DNA from: Siniperca chuatsi
Lineage: Eukaryota; Chordata; Actinopteri; Centrarchiformes; Sinipercidae
DNA: 64,000 nucleotides
Direction: 5' to 3'
Assembly (NCBI RefSeq): GCF_020085105.1
Contig: NC_058046.1
Location: 10,128,175-10,192,174, forward strand
This document shows positions 27,101 to 38,803 of this stretch, piece by piece; the stretch's first letter is position 1, and every line of letters starts with the position of its first letter. Under the pieces are notes generated by a model that was given only the letters and a program-made list of their open reading frames with translations, did no database searches and was not told the origin of the DNA. The position numbers were made by a program, and so were the translations under genes.

Positions 27101-29162
27101 TAAAGGCCCTGAAAACCTATTTTCTCTATCAGATTCAAACTATGGGTTTTCTGCCAAAGTTGGAACAGTTTTGGTTAATTTATATGAGATGTTCTGTCTG
27201 TGCTGTTTTGTCTATGCTCTTCTCACTGGTTTGAAGGGAGAAGGCTTAGCTTGAAAAAGGTGGTGTCACATATGTCTGTGCATCAGAATTTAGCAACAAT
27301 TTAATCAAAATCTGATGACAGTTGTGTGATTGTTTGTTGATGTTGCCAGGCCACTGTCAAACATATCTGATCAAACCACACTGACACACAGTCCTGTGTA
27401 GCATAAATTGAGTTTTCTAGTGTTAAAATAATTAATAAATAATACCTAAGGATGTTTTTCTCAAATTTTAACTTTGGTTGTTGCTTATTTAGTCATGAAT
27501 ATTTAATGTTATAGAGAAATAGTGAAACCGTTTAAAACTATTAGTGATGCCCTTGGGGTGATATTGCAGCCTTGTCCTTCAATAGGTATTTTTTGGAACC
27601 CCCAGTGACACTATGATAATTTCTTTAACTGCATCCCAGAGGGACATTATTGCTTACACCTCTTTATTGGCCCACAGAAGAATTTTGTTATGTTGGAAAT
27701 CCCCTACCCCTCCTTCTGTGACAGATTGGCTAGAAGATGTTATGTCCTTTTTAAAATTAGAGAAGATTAAATTTACATTAAGGGGATGGGTGGACATGTT
27801 TTAATTTTTTTACTCTCCATATATGTATCTTTCTCTTTACCTTTTTTTTTGTGATGCTGTATTTGATGTTTTGTCCTCAGTGTAATTTGTCTCACAGAAT
27901 GGCTAAAACAATTATTAATATTATCATTATTTTCTCTTTTATCTATTTACACTGCAATACTATTATTGTAATAATATTATCATCACTATGTAGTGGTATG
28001 CATGGGTCCATGCCTTGAAAAGATGTCAGACATTATGCTGTTTTGTTGTAGCTAAGCTGTCTAGGGAAGGTATAGGTTTGGGTGGGTGGGGAGGGGGTGT
28101 TGTTGTTATATTTGAAATAGAAGGAAGTAAAATGTATCTTTGATTGTTTTAATGTATGTTGTTTTACTCCTTCAATTAAAAAAATAAATAAATAAAAAAA
28201 AAGAAATAGTGAAACCAAGCTTTCAGAGACTTTAAATACAAACTCAAACATCGTACAATATTCGCCAAAAATCCATTCATATTACTATTGAAATTAACTG
28301 CCTACAATTGAAAATGACACCCACATTCTACTTAAAGGGGAACACCCTCAATTTAACACAATCAACATAGTAGTCATGGGGAGTTCTGTTCAGCCTGTGA
28401 AAACATGTCTTTCGTGGTTCTGGGTGGAGCTTTGTCAAGTCTGAGAAAATAACCTTAGCGATGGCATCCGTCAGGATCTCTCTGTTTCTGCTGCATTGAT
28501 TTTGACCTTTTTTTAATCCATCTCTTGCATGTCCCTCAACTTTTCACAAGTATTTAAGGCTCAAAAATATATTTTCAGTACTTTTCATGTTCTATTTTTT
28601 TTCTCTCCTAAAGCTTAACCACTGTGACGACTAATTAGAATTCAGTTCAGCTATTTAACACATTAGTTCAAAGAGCTGTGTAACATGGAGCAGTAGAAGG
28701 CCTCAGGGATGACATGCAGCAATCGAACCCTGGCTGCTGTGGTAAGGACTCAGCCTTAATGGTACACGCTCTACCGGGTGAGCTACCGGGGCACCCCAGC
28801 CTTTGCTTTTTAAAGATACACATTAGTTTAGTTTGTTTTTCTCCAAGTATCACCAATTCAGAGCTTTTCATAGGTTTTGCCACTCAGTGATAGTGAGGGA
28901 GGTGGTGTCACATTAAAACATAATTTTAGCACATACCCTTATATACAATGAAACCTAATTGGAACCTACCAAGACAGCATCAGTACTCACCATTATGAAT
29001 ACCCCCTTTTGTGTTTTGTGTGTTCTCCAGCCCTTGTTGTTTCAATTGTGTTTCTCCTTCCACAGTATGGACTACAGCCTCTTTGGATTTTATAACATGG
29101 GCTTCTTGATAAGCATTGGCCTCCATCTGAGCTGCATCTGACTGGTAAGTATCCATTTCCAT
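14861..29162 (-). CDS. GOLGA3: GOLGA3, golgin subfamily A member 3 (golgin-160), 23 coding exons
   Basis: Coding exons, 5' to 3': 29162-28991, 26930-26649, 25672-25566, 25101-24386, 24133-24025, 23088-22782, 22614-22412, 22306-22169, 21921-21760, 21654-21286, 20835-20758, 19832-19569, 19402-19308, 18975-18759, 18194-18051, 17844-17647, 17476-17360, 17065-16926, 16789-16657, 16347-16225, 16063-15899, about 15359-15190 (acceptor uncertain by a few codons), 15053-14861. Phases agree throughout; total about 1533 residues (human is about 1498). Family role: a peripheral membrane protein on the cytosolic face of the Golgi, acting in Golgi structure, vesicle traffic and apoptotic signalling. The head domain is residues 1 to about 430, then heptad-rich coiled coil nearly to the C-terminus. 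The ATG at 29162 has an in-frame TGA upstream in the same exon, which supports this start. Confidence 0.96.
15668..15770. repeat. Relic of a DNA-transposon-like repeat
   Basis: CTAGAGCCTGACCAGTATGA followed by GGCCAATACTGGCTCATTGG and ATATTGGTGCAAATG resembles the decayed start of a fish miniature element with the pattern CTAGAGCCCGACCGATAT. Assignment is from memory of the pattern, and only one end is seen. Confidence 0.3.
16064..16224 (-). other. GOLGA3: GC-AG intron in GOLGA3
   Basis: Exon 16347-16225 ends CTCTGCAG and is followed by GCAAGT. The next exon starts at 16063 after a TCTCAG acceptor. Phase 0 is kept (NLQRALQ joins NIKVELES). No in-frame GT donor is available nearby. This is the second GC-AG intron in the window. 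Confidence 0.8.
18741..18759 (-). other. GOLGA3: Two in-frame donor sites in GOLGA3
   Basis: The exon starting at 18975 can end at 18759 (TTACAG, then GTACTG) or 18 nt later at 18741 (TTTCAG, then GTAGTT). Both leave phase 0. The longer form adds VLSEFQ inside the coiled coil. The shorter form matches human GOLGA3 as I recall it. Confidence 0.5.
23089..24024 (-). other. GOLGA3 intron, no further feature
   Basis: AT-rich intron with no recognisable gene, repeat or conserved block beyond the splice sites. Confidence 0.6.
24386..29162 (-). CDS. GOLGA3: GOLGA3 head-domain exons
   Basis: The first four coding exons. Exon 1 begins MEMDTYQSDAAQMEANAYQE. Exon 2 is Pro/Ser-rich and contains SLQSLRLSMPMQETEL. 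Exon 3 carries the conserved KPSFEMENEEKIRLEARRRL block. Exon 4 (716 nt) carries STLDPELMLHPEALPRANT, AMTKEYSFLRTSVPRGPK and the acidic Ser-rich NDSDSSSYSSVSTRGTYGML. In the human protein the head is where Golgi targeting and caspase cleavage map. I did not try to assign the caspase sites here. Confidence 0.93.
27530..28201 (+). mobile_element. 5'-truncated L1-type LINE
   Basis: A 15-bp target duplication AGAAATAGTGAAACC lies at 27515-27529 and 28202-28216. The insert ends in an A-rich tail (TTCAATTAAAAAAATAAATA...). A short open frame at 27613-27804 (LTASQRDIIAYTSLLAHRRI, then WLEDVMSFLKLEKIKF) resembles the C-terminal end of L1 ORF2 proteins. The element is truncated at its 5' end and inactive. 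It lies in the GOLGA3 intron, antisense to the gene. Confidence 0.85.
28332..28520. repeat. TTAAAGGGGAAC-type interspersed repeat (approximate extent)
   Basis: Begins TTAAAGGGGAACACCCTCAA and continues with no coding content. Starts of the form TTAAAGGGGAACTCCACC recur in percomorph genomes. A similar start occurs at 46770 in this window. The right boundary is not defined. Confidence 0.4.
28695..28797 (-). repeat. tRNA-derived SINE fragment (head region)
   Basis: The minus strand reads GGGGTGCCCCGGTAGCTCAC then CCGGTAGAGC (box A) and GGGTTCGATT (box B), with GGCTGAGTCCTTACC between. This is the tRNA-like head. The AAATAAAGGC tail of the 9.2 and 62.6 kb copies is missing. It is not a functional tRNA gene: the inter-box region does not fold as a cloverleaf by eye. 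Confidence 0.72.
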
Positions 29163-29264
29163 TAAGAAACTTAAAAGTCACTATACTGCTGGTTCCCCTT
29201 TGGAAAGAACTTCTCACAAAATCATCTTCTTAGGAGGCAGGCCAGCTGGTGTCCAGGAACACTT
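29163..29264 (-). other. GOLGA3: GOLGA3 5' UTR, second exon
   Basis: A GTGTTCAG acceptor precedes 29264. The untranslated part contains a minimal upstream ORF, ATG ATT TTG TGA, at 29225-29214, and an in-frame TGA before the GOLGA3 ATG. Confidence 0.55.
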
Positions 29265-30571
29265 CTGAACACAGACAGCACTAAAGAGAGAAAACATTAG
29301 GTTTAACATCTGACTATAACTCTATATAATTATAGCTCTCGTTTGGAGAATATGACACATTACAAAGATCAATATACATTACAGAAGAAGTTGCAGCTCC
29401 TCAGGAGTGATCTGTTTTAGACAGAAATGATGTTATGTAACACAACCTGCTTTAATTAAGCTAGAGATAAGGGCTACAAGCTGGCTTGGTTGTTAAGTAG
29501 ATTGTGTCGTGTGAAATACAGAATAACTAGCAACTAATATTGAATTCCTTTACTTTTATTCAGTAAAACAGATAAGACAAACTCCGTTAACAAATATGAC
29601 AGGAGAACAATGTCCATTTCACGTTTCCCTTTTCATAGGCTAAGGTTCACTTAGAAGATATTTAATTAAATATTTGTAGGAATCTGTACAATCTGTTGAC
29701 AAGTCAGCAAACAGGCATTAAATTCAAGCCTTTCAACTGTCACACTTTAACTTAGTTAAGATTGTGGAGAATATCCTTTTTATTGTGACAGGTGCAGCTG
29801 CTGCTTCTCATGTGCTTTGCACAAACAATTCAGAAAAAATATAAGCCGTGCTTACAAATTATATACATTTGTCGACAAGCAAGGCCCGGTTTGCATTTAT
29901 GAATTTAAAGAAGAGTCTGGCATTCGGTGCTGTCTTCAGTAAGAGTAGAAAGTATGTAGCTGTTAGCTGCCAGCTTAAAGTGCGATGACAGCGTTATTAT
30001 TCAAAACTCCTGCATGTTTAAAGTTATGTAATTATTGTATGCTATCTGTCACTTTAGCTATTAATGATAACATTTGACTCCAAGGCGGTGTTGCTAAATT
30101 AGCTATCTGACAGTAGCTGCGTTAACTTACTTTGCGAACCTCTGTTTAGCACGGTGTCACACTGTCTCGTCGGAGTCACCAGTTCAGAAGACATACGAAC
30201 CAGACAGTTATTGATGAACGTAAATATAAAGGCGGTTATATTGCCCTCATATGATGACTGGGGTTAGTGAAACTCCACCGGCTTATGACAAGGAGGATAG
30301 ACCTAAAGGTAGATATAGGTAGTTTAAGTGGATAAAACTAGCTTGCGATGCTAGCGAGACAGCTAGCTAGCTGTGTTTACGAAGGGACCTGTCAAGTTAA
30401 ATTAGCTAACTCGCTAGCTAGAATCGGCAGCGCCAGTTTAGACGAGTTATTTCTCCAATATTTAAATAAATCAACTAACTGCCTTCTGTCGCGCAAGTAC
30501 GTTACAAACCCCATGTGTAAATTATAAAATGACAATTTCGGTTAATGTTACAAAAGACAAAAAATGCTCAC

Positions 30572-30680
30572 CTTTTTGCGAGCTGCGCCTTTTACTACGT
30601 GGCTGTTTGATTTCCGTCCTTTATATGTCCGACTAGAAACAGAGAGCGCAAACGCATCTGGAGGAACGAATAAAGCTTGT
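30572..30680 (-). promoter_or_regulatory. GOLGA3: GOLGA3 non-coding first exon and promoter region
   Basis: The minus strand reads GCAGCTCGCAAAAAG followed by GTGAGC (donor at 30571). The exon would join 29264. The surrounding sequence has a modest rise in CpG. Promoter extent is inferred; the 5' end is unknown. Confidence 0.5.
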
Positions 30681-32831
30681 CAGACAACGGAGTGTGTTGT
30701 GTATTCTCACAACGCTTGGATTTTAAATACAAAACCCTTTAATGTTAATTATATGAGATAATTATATTGCAAATGCGTATGGCAATGATACATTTATTAC
30801 ACGAACTATAATATGGAACGGACAATGTGGTCACTGAGTGCCCTAGTTTCCATCTGTGGCAGTCTGCAGCTACCCTGCAGCTGCAGGATGCCACCAGAAG
30901 TCCCATACAAGCTGCCATATGTTGCACATAATGCATGGAAATACGCACATCATTGTATAATGCTACTGCTCAATGTAATGAGATTATACTGGATTAAACA
31001 TAAAGGATTTGAGTTAAGACTATATATTTGTATTGGCCTTGTATTTAAAATATCTATCATTGTCCTGCGCAATTTGTTGAATTGCATATGTAGCCTACTC
31101 TAGGCTATCATCATTACTTCACTGGTTGTTAGTTCTGTGTGTGCACGACTTGTTCTACTAGTGCGTAGGCCACTACTACCACATTAGTAATATTTTAATT
31201 CATTTTTTTCTAATCACATTGTGCATGTACTAAAAATAGACAGTTGGATGTTCATGCACAGTTCAATCTTTATATTCATCTGTGTAAAAAGCAAGCTAAT
31301 ACTCTGAACTAAACTCTTAACAACTGTGTCCTTGGAGTACACAAATATCCATACAGTAACAGGATATTGAGGATTGGCTGTAATATACAGATCACAAACC
31401 CCAGTCACCAGCATCCAAAACAAGACCCTTGCATGCCCAAACACTAGGTCCTAATGGACACCATCCAATGCAGGGTCCCTCAGCAAGACACCTGTGGACA
31501 AAAAAAGGTAAGGTGTAAAGTTTTAGGCATGTTACATCCAAGTCTCCAGTCAAATGACATAGTAAAACTTTAAAGCAAAAGTGTAGAATTTCAAACTGTC
31601 TTAGTTTGGTGCCATCTAGTGGTAGTATCAAGAATGACACTGTCTTGGACACACGACATTGTAAATGGTCTGAAAACATATAGACCTTAACTATTTTCTC
31701 CACAGTTGTTTTTTTCTGCAACCCAAAATGTAAGTCATCAGAATACTATGAAATATATTAAGCCTTCTTAGGAGTGAATGTCTCCAGTCTGCATTGCTAA
31801 TAGCCTTCCTTCCTTAGAAATTGTTTGTTTAGTTCTCTTCCCCTGCATTATTCTGCATTCACTGAATTAAGTATTTAACATTCTACTTGTTTTGCCCACA
31901 CAGGCTTGTCAGAAGGTCAAGTCACATTTTAGTGGTGCATGAGATAATAGCTTGGATGCCTATCCAAGATCCTGAGTGTGGGTGGTTGAAGGAGTGGCGC
32001 TTAGGGGTAAAATTAAACTGTGTGCATCAACCAACCACCTTCTTTAATGTCACTGACAACGGTATTTTGTGTAGGTGTGGGAAATTCAGATCTAGCAATT
32101 GAGTCCCTGACATTTGGTGCTCTCTTAAAGACATAGCAAACAGGGTAGCTCTCTAACGAATTTTGTAATAGCAGATCTGAAAAAACTATGCTGGCCTACC
32201 TGTGTTTGGTCTGAAGACACTCTGTGACTGATTGCTTTTTCACCCAGCTGTCTGGATCGGCCCTCACCATAAACCTCTCATACACGTCTCTGTCTTAGTC
32301 ACTTTATGCCTATCTGTGTTGCTAATTCTTCTAAGCTTAGTGCATTTACTAAATGAAATGTAAGAGTTTGTTCTGATTTTAGAAGAACCCACCAAAATGA
32401 AGTAGCTCATACTCTAAGGTTGATATAGGATTTTGGAATCAACCACAAACAATGTGTACATTTATACTTGGTTATTTAAAAAAAACCTCATCAATCAAAT
32501 AGGGATGTTTCAGTAGGAAGCACAAAGACACAAATAGCTGTCATAGACTGCTGAATGCGTGGCCAAAAAACCCTAACATTTATATAACTTTTCGGAAGAA
32601 GGAAGGAATATTAAGCTATATAAATATAATAGCTAGGGCTTATGATCTAAGTTTATGGTAATCATAAACTGGACTGGCTAGAGCTACAGTCATACAATCT
32701 ACAATAACATTATTACGTTTTTTAAATGAGATTTTAAAAATAAATCTAATATAAATATTGATTAAGTTACTATATAGTCAAGAATATGAGAGTTTTTAGC
32801 TAGGGGTCTGGTACTGTGTTCGAGTTCGCCC
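30681..32831. other. Divergent intergenic region
   Basis: About 2.1 kb between the GOLGA3 first exon and the CUB gene. Apart from the CTCF-like motif I see no gene, and the short frames here have no recognisable protein. It presumably holds regulatory sequence for both genes. Confidence 0.5.
31611..31622 (-). promoter_or_regulatory. CTCF-like motif between divergent genes
   Basis: GCCATCTAGTGG on the plus strand is CCACTAGATGGC on the minus strand, an exact fit to CCASYAGRKGGC. It sits between the GOLGA3 first exon (30.6 kb, minus) and the CUB gene first exon (32.9 kb, plus), where an insulator would make sense. It may lie in a dispersed repeat. Confidence 0.45.
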
Positions 32832-32918
32832 ATGAACTATGGAAGCGCGCTCCCGACACTTCAGGTGAATGAGAGGGAAGCAGAGGAGCGGGATACGGTT
32901 CACTGTGCGTCGTATTAA
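32832..32918 (+). other. Upstream ORF before the CUB gene
   Basis: ATG at 32832 opens a 28-codon frame that ends TAA at 32918, just before the main ATG at 32939. A second upstream ATG at 32869 is out of frame and overlaps the start of the main ORF. If transcription begins upstream of these, they would reduce initiation at the main start (inference). Confidence 0.4.
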
Positions 32919-32938
32919 AAAGGAACAATTAGAGGAAA

Positions 32939-33019
32939 ATGAGTTGTGTTACGTCGCTTGGGGCGCATGTTTTTATGACAACTTATCTACTCTTCGTGAT
33001 GGGATGCGTTGCACAGAAA
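32939..33019 (+). CDS. CUB gene exon 1, signal peptide
   Basis: Encodes MSCVTSLGAHVFMTTYLLFV MGCVAQK: a short N-region, a hydrophobic core and a small-residue cleavage motif (CVA, then QK). The exon ends in phase 0 at AAA followed by GTAAGT. The start has A at position -3. Joining to exon 2 puts the first CUB cysteine about seven residues after the predicted cleavage site, as expected for a secreted or membrane CUB protein. Exon 1 is too short to find by ORF length; it is called from the donor site, phase and signal-peptide character. Confidence 0.7.
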
Positions 33020-36000
33020 GTAAGTTGATATTTGTTGACAATATACTGACAATAATTCACAAGCTTTACCTCTAGCCCTATAGTGCCGTGCTCACTTGTA
33101 TAGAGAGAATCAAGCAACGAACTACGTTCGTAAATCTTGAAATTTAGCAATTGTTTGCTTCTCGGCAAACATTCTGACCCCAAGGGACTTGAAGCAAGTT
33201 AATTTAAGAAAAGTTAGGTGCAACTATTCATTTCGGCAAACATCTGATGCACAAAGGACCACATGCGTCAACAAGATTTTAAATTTACTTCTTGTTCGTC
33301 TGTTCTGTCAACAATTTTGTACTACCAAAATACAGTATACCGTTGTAGGCGGTAGCAAGAAGCGGTACTTATGAACGAATTTTAAAAAGTTGACATTTTA
33401 AAACTGTAAATGTTTTTGTTAACATTTATGCCGACTGTATCAGAAGACCACTCTGCTTCGAAAAACGTCTAAGCTCATGTATTACAGTATAGAAACGTTT
33501 GGCAGTTAGCGATGCACTTTTAAATTTACAATTTTCACAGTTGAGTTTTGCATACGTTCTGTTTGATAACAGAATGGGACGTAACTTAGTGTTTACGATT
33601 TACACTGCTTCTGAAAGTTACGTATGAAACAAAATACATTGCATAAAAAAAGTGTCTGTCCATAACATTTAGCCAACACATCCGCCTCATATAAAGTACT
33701 GTAACATTAAATTAACTGAAAGTTTTCTTTTTTAAAGTGCGGTTTGCATTTCTAAGGGGGAAGTTCAAGTACAGTGTCGTTATTTATTTTAGAAAAATAT
33801 ATTCCATGTGGTTGTTTGACAAAAACACTGAAATCTAGAAAAAAAAAACCTGTAACGTTAGCCATGGCCATTTTTAATCACCTTACATCATGTTGATTTA
33901 CTCTTGTCCACCTTTGCCTTTCACGCAAAGTTCTGAAAGTTTTTGGCTATATTTTAAAATATCCAAACGTCGTGACACATTATGGATGTTTTGATGGCAC
34001 GGGCATGTTTTGATGTTACTGCACTTCACAGAGTTAGAGAATGGCATGCAGAGTCCAAACTGCTGAAATGAGAACCACATTGAGAGCATGTAAACCTTAT
34101 GTTGTACTTTTCATACCCACGGAGGCGAATTCCCAAGCTTCGCCTCTGACATGTCAGGAGTTCATGATCAAAAGTTTGTCTCTGATAAAACAGGAACACA
34201 AACAGTCAGGGGTTTCTTCCCTGGCATGTTTTTCATTCAATCAATCTGTGATTCATGTCTGACATGTTTAAGCTTCTCCTGTGGTAGAGTCAAAGCTCCT
34301 GCCAGGTTAGTGAGGCTTAGCTGTGTATGGGCGCTTTAGAGTTGATTGGTTGAGGTTTAAAAGTTTTGATGCCATAACCTGAAGTGTCACTCTATAATTG
34401 GGTTCATATGGATACCTGCACCAGAAGAATAACTACAAATGTGACTAAGGGATGACAGGACTTGTTGATGTACATTGTCAGCCATCTGGAATGGTCATAT
34501 TTATATAGACTGCGGCAGGGTTGAGCCTCCGGACTTGCTCCTGAAGAATGGAACAGTGATGTCTCATTGCTCAGAACAGAAAACACTTATAACAATAACC
34601 AGGGCATGTCTTTATGAATATGTGATTTGTCGCCACCATGTCATGTCTACCCCTAGCAGGGGTAGGATCTTTCTAATCGACTTTGTTTGCCACACATATA
34701 TTGTTGTGGAAGGCAACCTAAAAGGTGAATGCTTCTCAGGCTGAATAGATGCTATATGTTATTCCTGTGGTCTTGGAAATAAGCAGCAACTTTCTCAAAA
34801 TGACAGGGTTGTACACTTCATATTTTATGTACTTTCCTGCCAAATGTTGTAGTACAGTCATTAAAGCGAAGCATCCAAACTGTAAACTGCATCACCCACT
34901 TCTCACTCACATCTTCTGAGCCGATAGTCTTCTGTTTTAGATTTATGTAATGCAAAGTGATGTCTCCATGTGGGGCAGTGGCTGGTGTCATAACTTAAAA
35001 GGATTACCCTCGACACAGATCTCCTTTAGGACATAAATTTGAATTGTCAGCATCTCCAGCTTTAGTTCCTGTGTGCATAGGGTGCTCACTATCTTTGCAA
35101 TTAACACTGTAAATTATGTCTTTGTCCTCTGCTTCCTTTTGTAGTAAGTTGATTTTTGGAACAGCATAAACAAGCTTGGAATTTATTCTATCCCCCTAAA
35201 ATGGGAGGCATCCAAGTCTGTCAGTCCAGAATTCAGTGCTGTGGATGAGGGAGAGTGAATTTGATCTTTGTTTTGTTGCTCCGCTCTGTTTTTCGGAAGG
35301 TTTTATTTGGGGTGGAAAGAGGGGACATTCATCTCTAATTGAATTGATTTGTCTGACCCCAGTGAACTCACTTATTCCTCCCATGAATTATCTGACAACA
35401 GATACACACAGTCTGTCAACAGATAAACATGTCACCGTGTGTGAGTGAACTGCAGTGGGACTTTAGAGCAGATGGGATGGGCCAGAGATGGAGTGATGAG
35501 CTGAGATTTAGACACAGAGAGGGAGTGTTTGTGTTGCAGATGCAGTAGGTTGTTCAATAGAAAATACATTTAATTTTCAATACTGTCTACGGTAGCATCA
35601 AAGCTATAAGATGGTGCTGTTGCTTATACTGGATGAAGTTTTCAGGTGGCCTCCTGACATGAGAAAAGCCAAACCACACTAATGGCTGATAAAGACTTTT
35701 TAGCTTTCAAAATAAAAGCTCTAGTAGCTGCATTTGGAATAAACTGCATTGTTTTACTTTCCTCTTTAGAGGGTGTGAGAGTATTGCACAAGGGATGTCC
35801 TGATCAAGTTTTTTAGCCCCAATTCTGATCTGAGTCCTTTAATACTGGATATCTGCCAATACCGTGTCCGATCCCATACTTTTATTTACCTAAATGTTGA
35901 TTAAATATGTGTCTGACATATAGGAATAACAGCTGTAGCCTTCTAAATTTAGAAGAATTTACTGATTTAAAACTATAAAGCTGATCAGCTTAAATTATTG

Positions 36001-38723
36001 ATAAGATATAAATAAAAGTTTAACTGGGAGAATGTAACTCCTGAAATTGATGAGAAGCTCTCAGCTAGAGAAGAAACTCACTCTGCTGGAGTTGTTGGGA
36101 GTACAAAATCAATTAATTGCTTGTGGACACAAAATAGTCACAGTTTGTCAGGTAAGATCTAAACTGCAGCGGAGGCAGATCCTTTTTTCAAGGTCATAGT
36201 CAGTGCTAGCCCCAGTTTGTGCCTCTCATGTATTACCATGACATTCGAGTCAAAGAGATAAGCATCCAATTTTCAGAAAGATAAATACCAGGCATCTTTG
36301 AAAAACCCAGAAAGCTGTTTAACAAAACTTCAGAAGGTATTTCCAGAGTCCTTAAACACTCTTCTAACCGTCTGGATAAAAAAAGATTCCATATTCTGCA
36401 CAATAAGAAAAGGTTTCTTTGCCCGTTTCCAAGTAGTGACTCTGTTTGTAGCCCAAACAAAGATGACAATATGCTTGTCCATATTTATGTTACTTTCTAT
36501 TACCTTCTGTATCCAAACTAAACAACACATTCATATTTTTCTTGTGTTGTTAAAAAAAGAGCAAGGAAATATGTCATTTCCGACTTCCTGGATAACAAAT
36601 AGTCGCAACTCAAGGTTAAAAATCTTGAATGCTTTTTTCATCCAGATGGTTAGAAGAGTCTGCGGATTCTCGAAAACCTTCAGAACAGCAGTAAGTCTTT
36701 TTAACAACCTTCTGGGTTTTTTAAATATCGTCCGGTATTTATTTTTGGAAAATCGGATGTTTGGCTTTGTGACTCGAATGTAATGCTAATACATGAGAGG
36801 CACACACTTGGGCTAAGTCAGTGCATCAAAACAGCTAAGGTGAAATAGGCTCAGTAGACACAATAAGATCAATTTAACATTTAAATTGAATTGAAGAATT
36901 TAGATGATATAAATCAAATGTAATGTTGATTTATAGTATCTTCTCTGAAGAATAGAGCTAAATCACTACATTTTGGAGCAGAGAGCAGTTCAGGGTCTAC
37001 TATAGCAGGGGGCTTTAATGGCGTTGACGACAATCGTCAGAAAACATACTGTAGTTCAGGGGTTATCAGTGTTGCCAGAGATGATATTCCAAAAAATTAG
37101 CTTGTCTGGCAGTTGTGATGCTGTGGTTGCACTTGGAAATGTTGTTGTATCAATTTAGACTCTGATTGATTGCAGTTTAACGGTGTCAGTACAGTGTAGC
37201 CCAGCCTACGCGATTGGGCTTCTCACTGAGGTGCTGCCGAAAGACTAATTATCATGGATGCATTCACTGGATCACATTCCAAAATCTGGAAATGATTTCT
37301 CCAAACTGGTTGAAACCACCGTGGAGATAAGGTCATGAATCACCACAGGGCTCCACAGGTTTAACAGCTACCATAGCAGCAGCAGCAGCTCTTTTAGAGG
37401 AAATATGTTAATAGGTTTTACACCACAAACGTGGAAGAGAGAGCCTGCATCTGCCTGCCCTCTCGCTCACCCAGACACAAATCTGTGCGAGTTCGAGGAC
37501 CACAGCCGTAATAATTTTCCAGCGTTCCACTTTTCCATGTAGTCTACAGTCAATGTCCCAGGATGGCTCTTTAAATAAAATGTTGATCAAACATGCATGG
37601 GCTCAAAGAGGCCTTTCATAAGTCACTCATGATGCACACAGTGGTGAAAATGTGCTGAGCCAGCGCTACAGTAGCCAACGAGGGCGACCCTAGAAATGCC
37701 TGGGCTTAATCAGGCCGCCACACCAGTTGTTTGTAAACTCACCCTGGCTTGAACTAGAGCCACTGACATGAGCCCAACAGTAGAGGCATTGACATCACAG
37801 GGGAGATCTGCGATAAATCCTGGGCTCGAGTATCAGCGCTTTTCACAGCTGTGGAGAATGACCTCAAGGAGCTTCTTTTCTATCTGTGTATTTGGAGGGA
37901 GCTGTACAAATAATTAAAACACAAATAGGGCACCTTACTGATATTGAGTTGCAGCTGTTGACTCAGTCATCTAAAACCATAAAAATCCCATTCTAACTTC
38001 TTTTTAGCCGCATTTCTCTATTTATGATTGGTATGATATGGGAAACTCATGTTTTTTGAAAAGAGGAACAGCGCAAGCACTTTCCTCTTGATTCGGTATA
38101 TACTGCATTACTGTATGAGAAGTCTGTATGTTTCTGCACCAGTGCAACTCAGGGAAATTACTGTTCATTTCTTGCACTTTGAGAAGTGCTTAAATTAAAT
38201 TAAATTAGTGGCACATAATCTTGTTAAACTCAAATAGCTCCAGCTTTGATTTTGATTTGTGGTAAGATTGGTCTCATCCCCATCATTGATTTTACAGCAT
38301 ACATTCTTACATTTTCCATTTTAGTAGTCTCTTTTTGTCTGTTGAATTACGTAACTGACTGACAGTGAATATGTAGCTGCATTACATTCTCGACTATATT
38401 TTTCTTAATATTTGTTTCTCATGTCTGTATCAGTCAGATCTCAAACCCTGTCAAACTACTTGATTAAATTGAGGAAAATGGAAAATTAATTCAGTGCAAG
38501 CTAAACTATTGGTCCACAAAGCTGTACTATGGTGATATTGGTCCAGACCTGAGGAAGCTGAGTGAGACTGTAAAGCATCCTGAGTGGACTGTTCAAGCGT
38601 TAGCCTGTGAAGCAGTGTCACTTTTCTCCTCCAGTAAACAGGGCTGGTGAGGATTCCTGCCCCCTTTTGAGGGGCCCGCCAGCCTGTTTATGAGCTAGTC
38701 CGGGGCTGTTTGTGCATGAGAGG

Positions 38724-38803
<80 letters not shown>

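Noticed and set aside
28695..28797. A possible tRNA gene on the minus strand
   Set aside because: Boxes A and B are present, but the sequence between them does not form tRNA arms by eye, and the unit recurs as a SINE with a LINE-like tail.
36298..36783. 161-codon plus-strand frame
   Set aside because: It lies entirely inside the fold-back transposon, overlaps a similar frame on the minus strand, and has no transposase motif.
38728..38801. Possible CRISPR-like or tandem array
   Set aside because: A plain TG microsatellite; there are no spaced repeats anywhere in the window.
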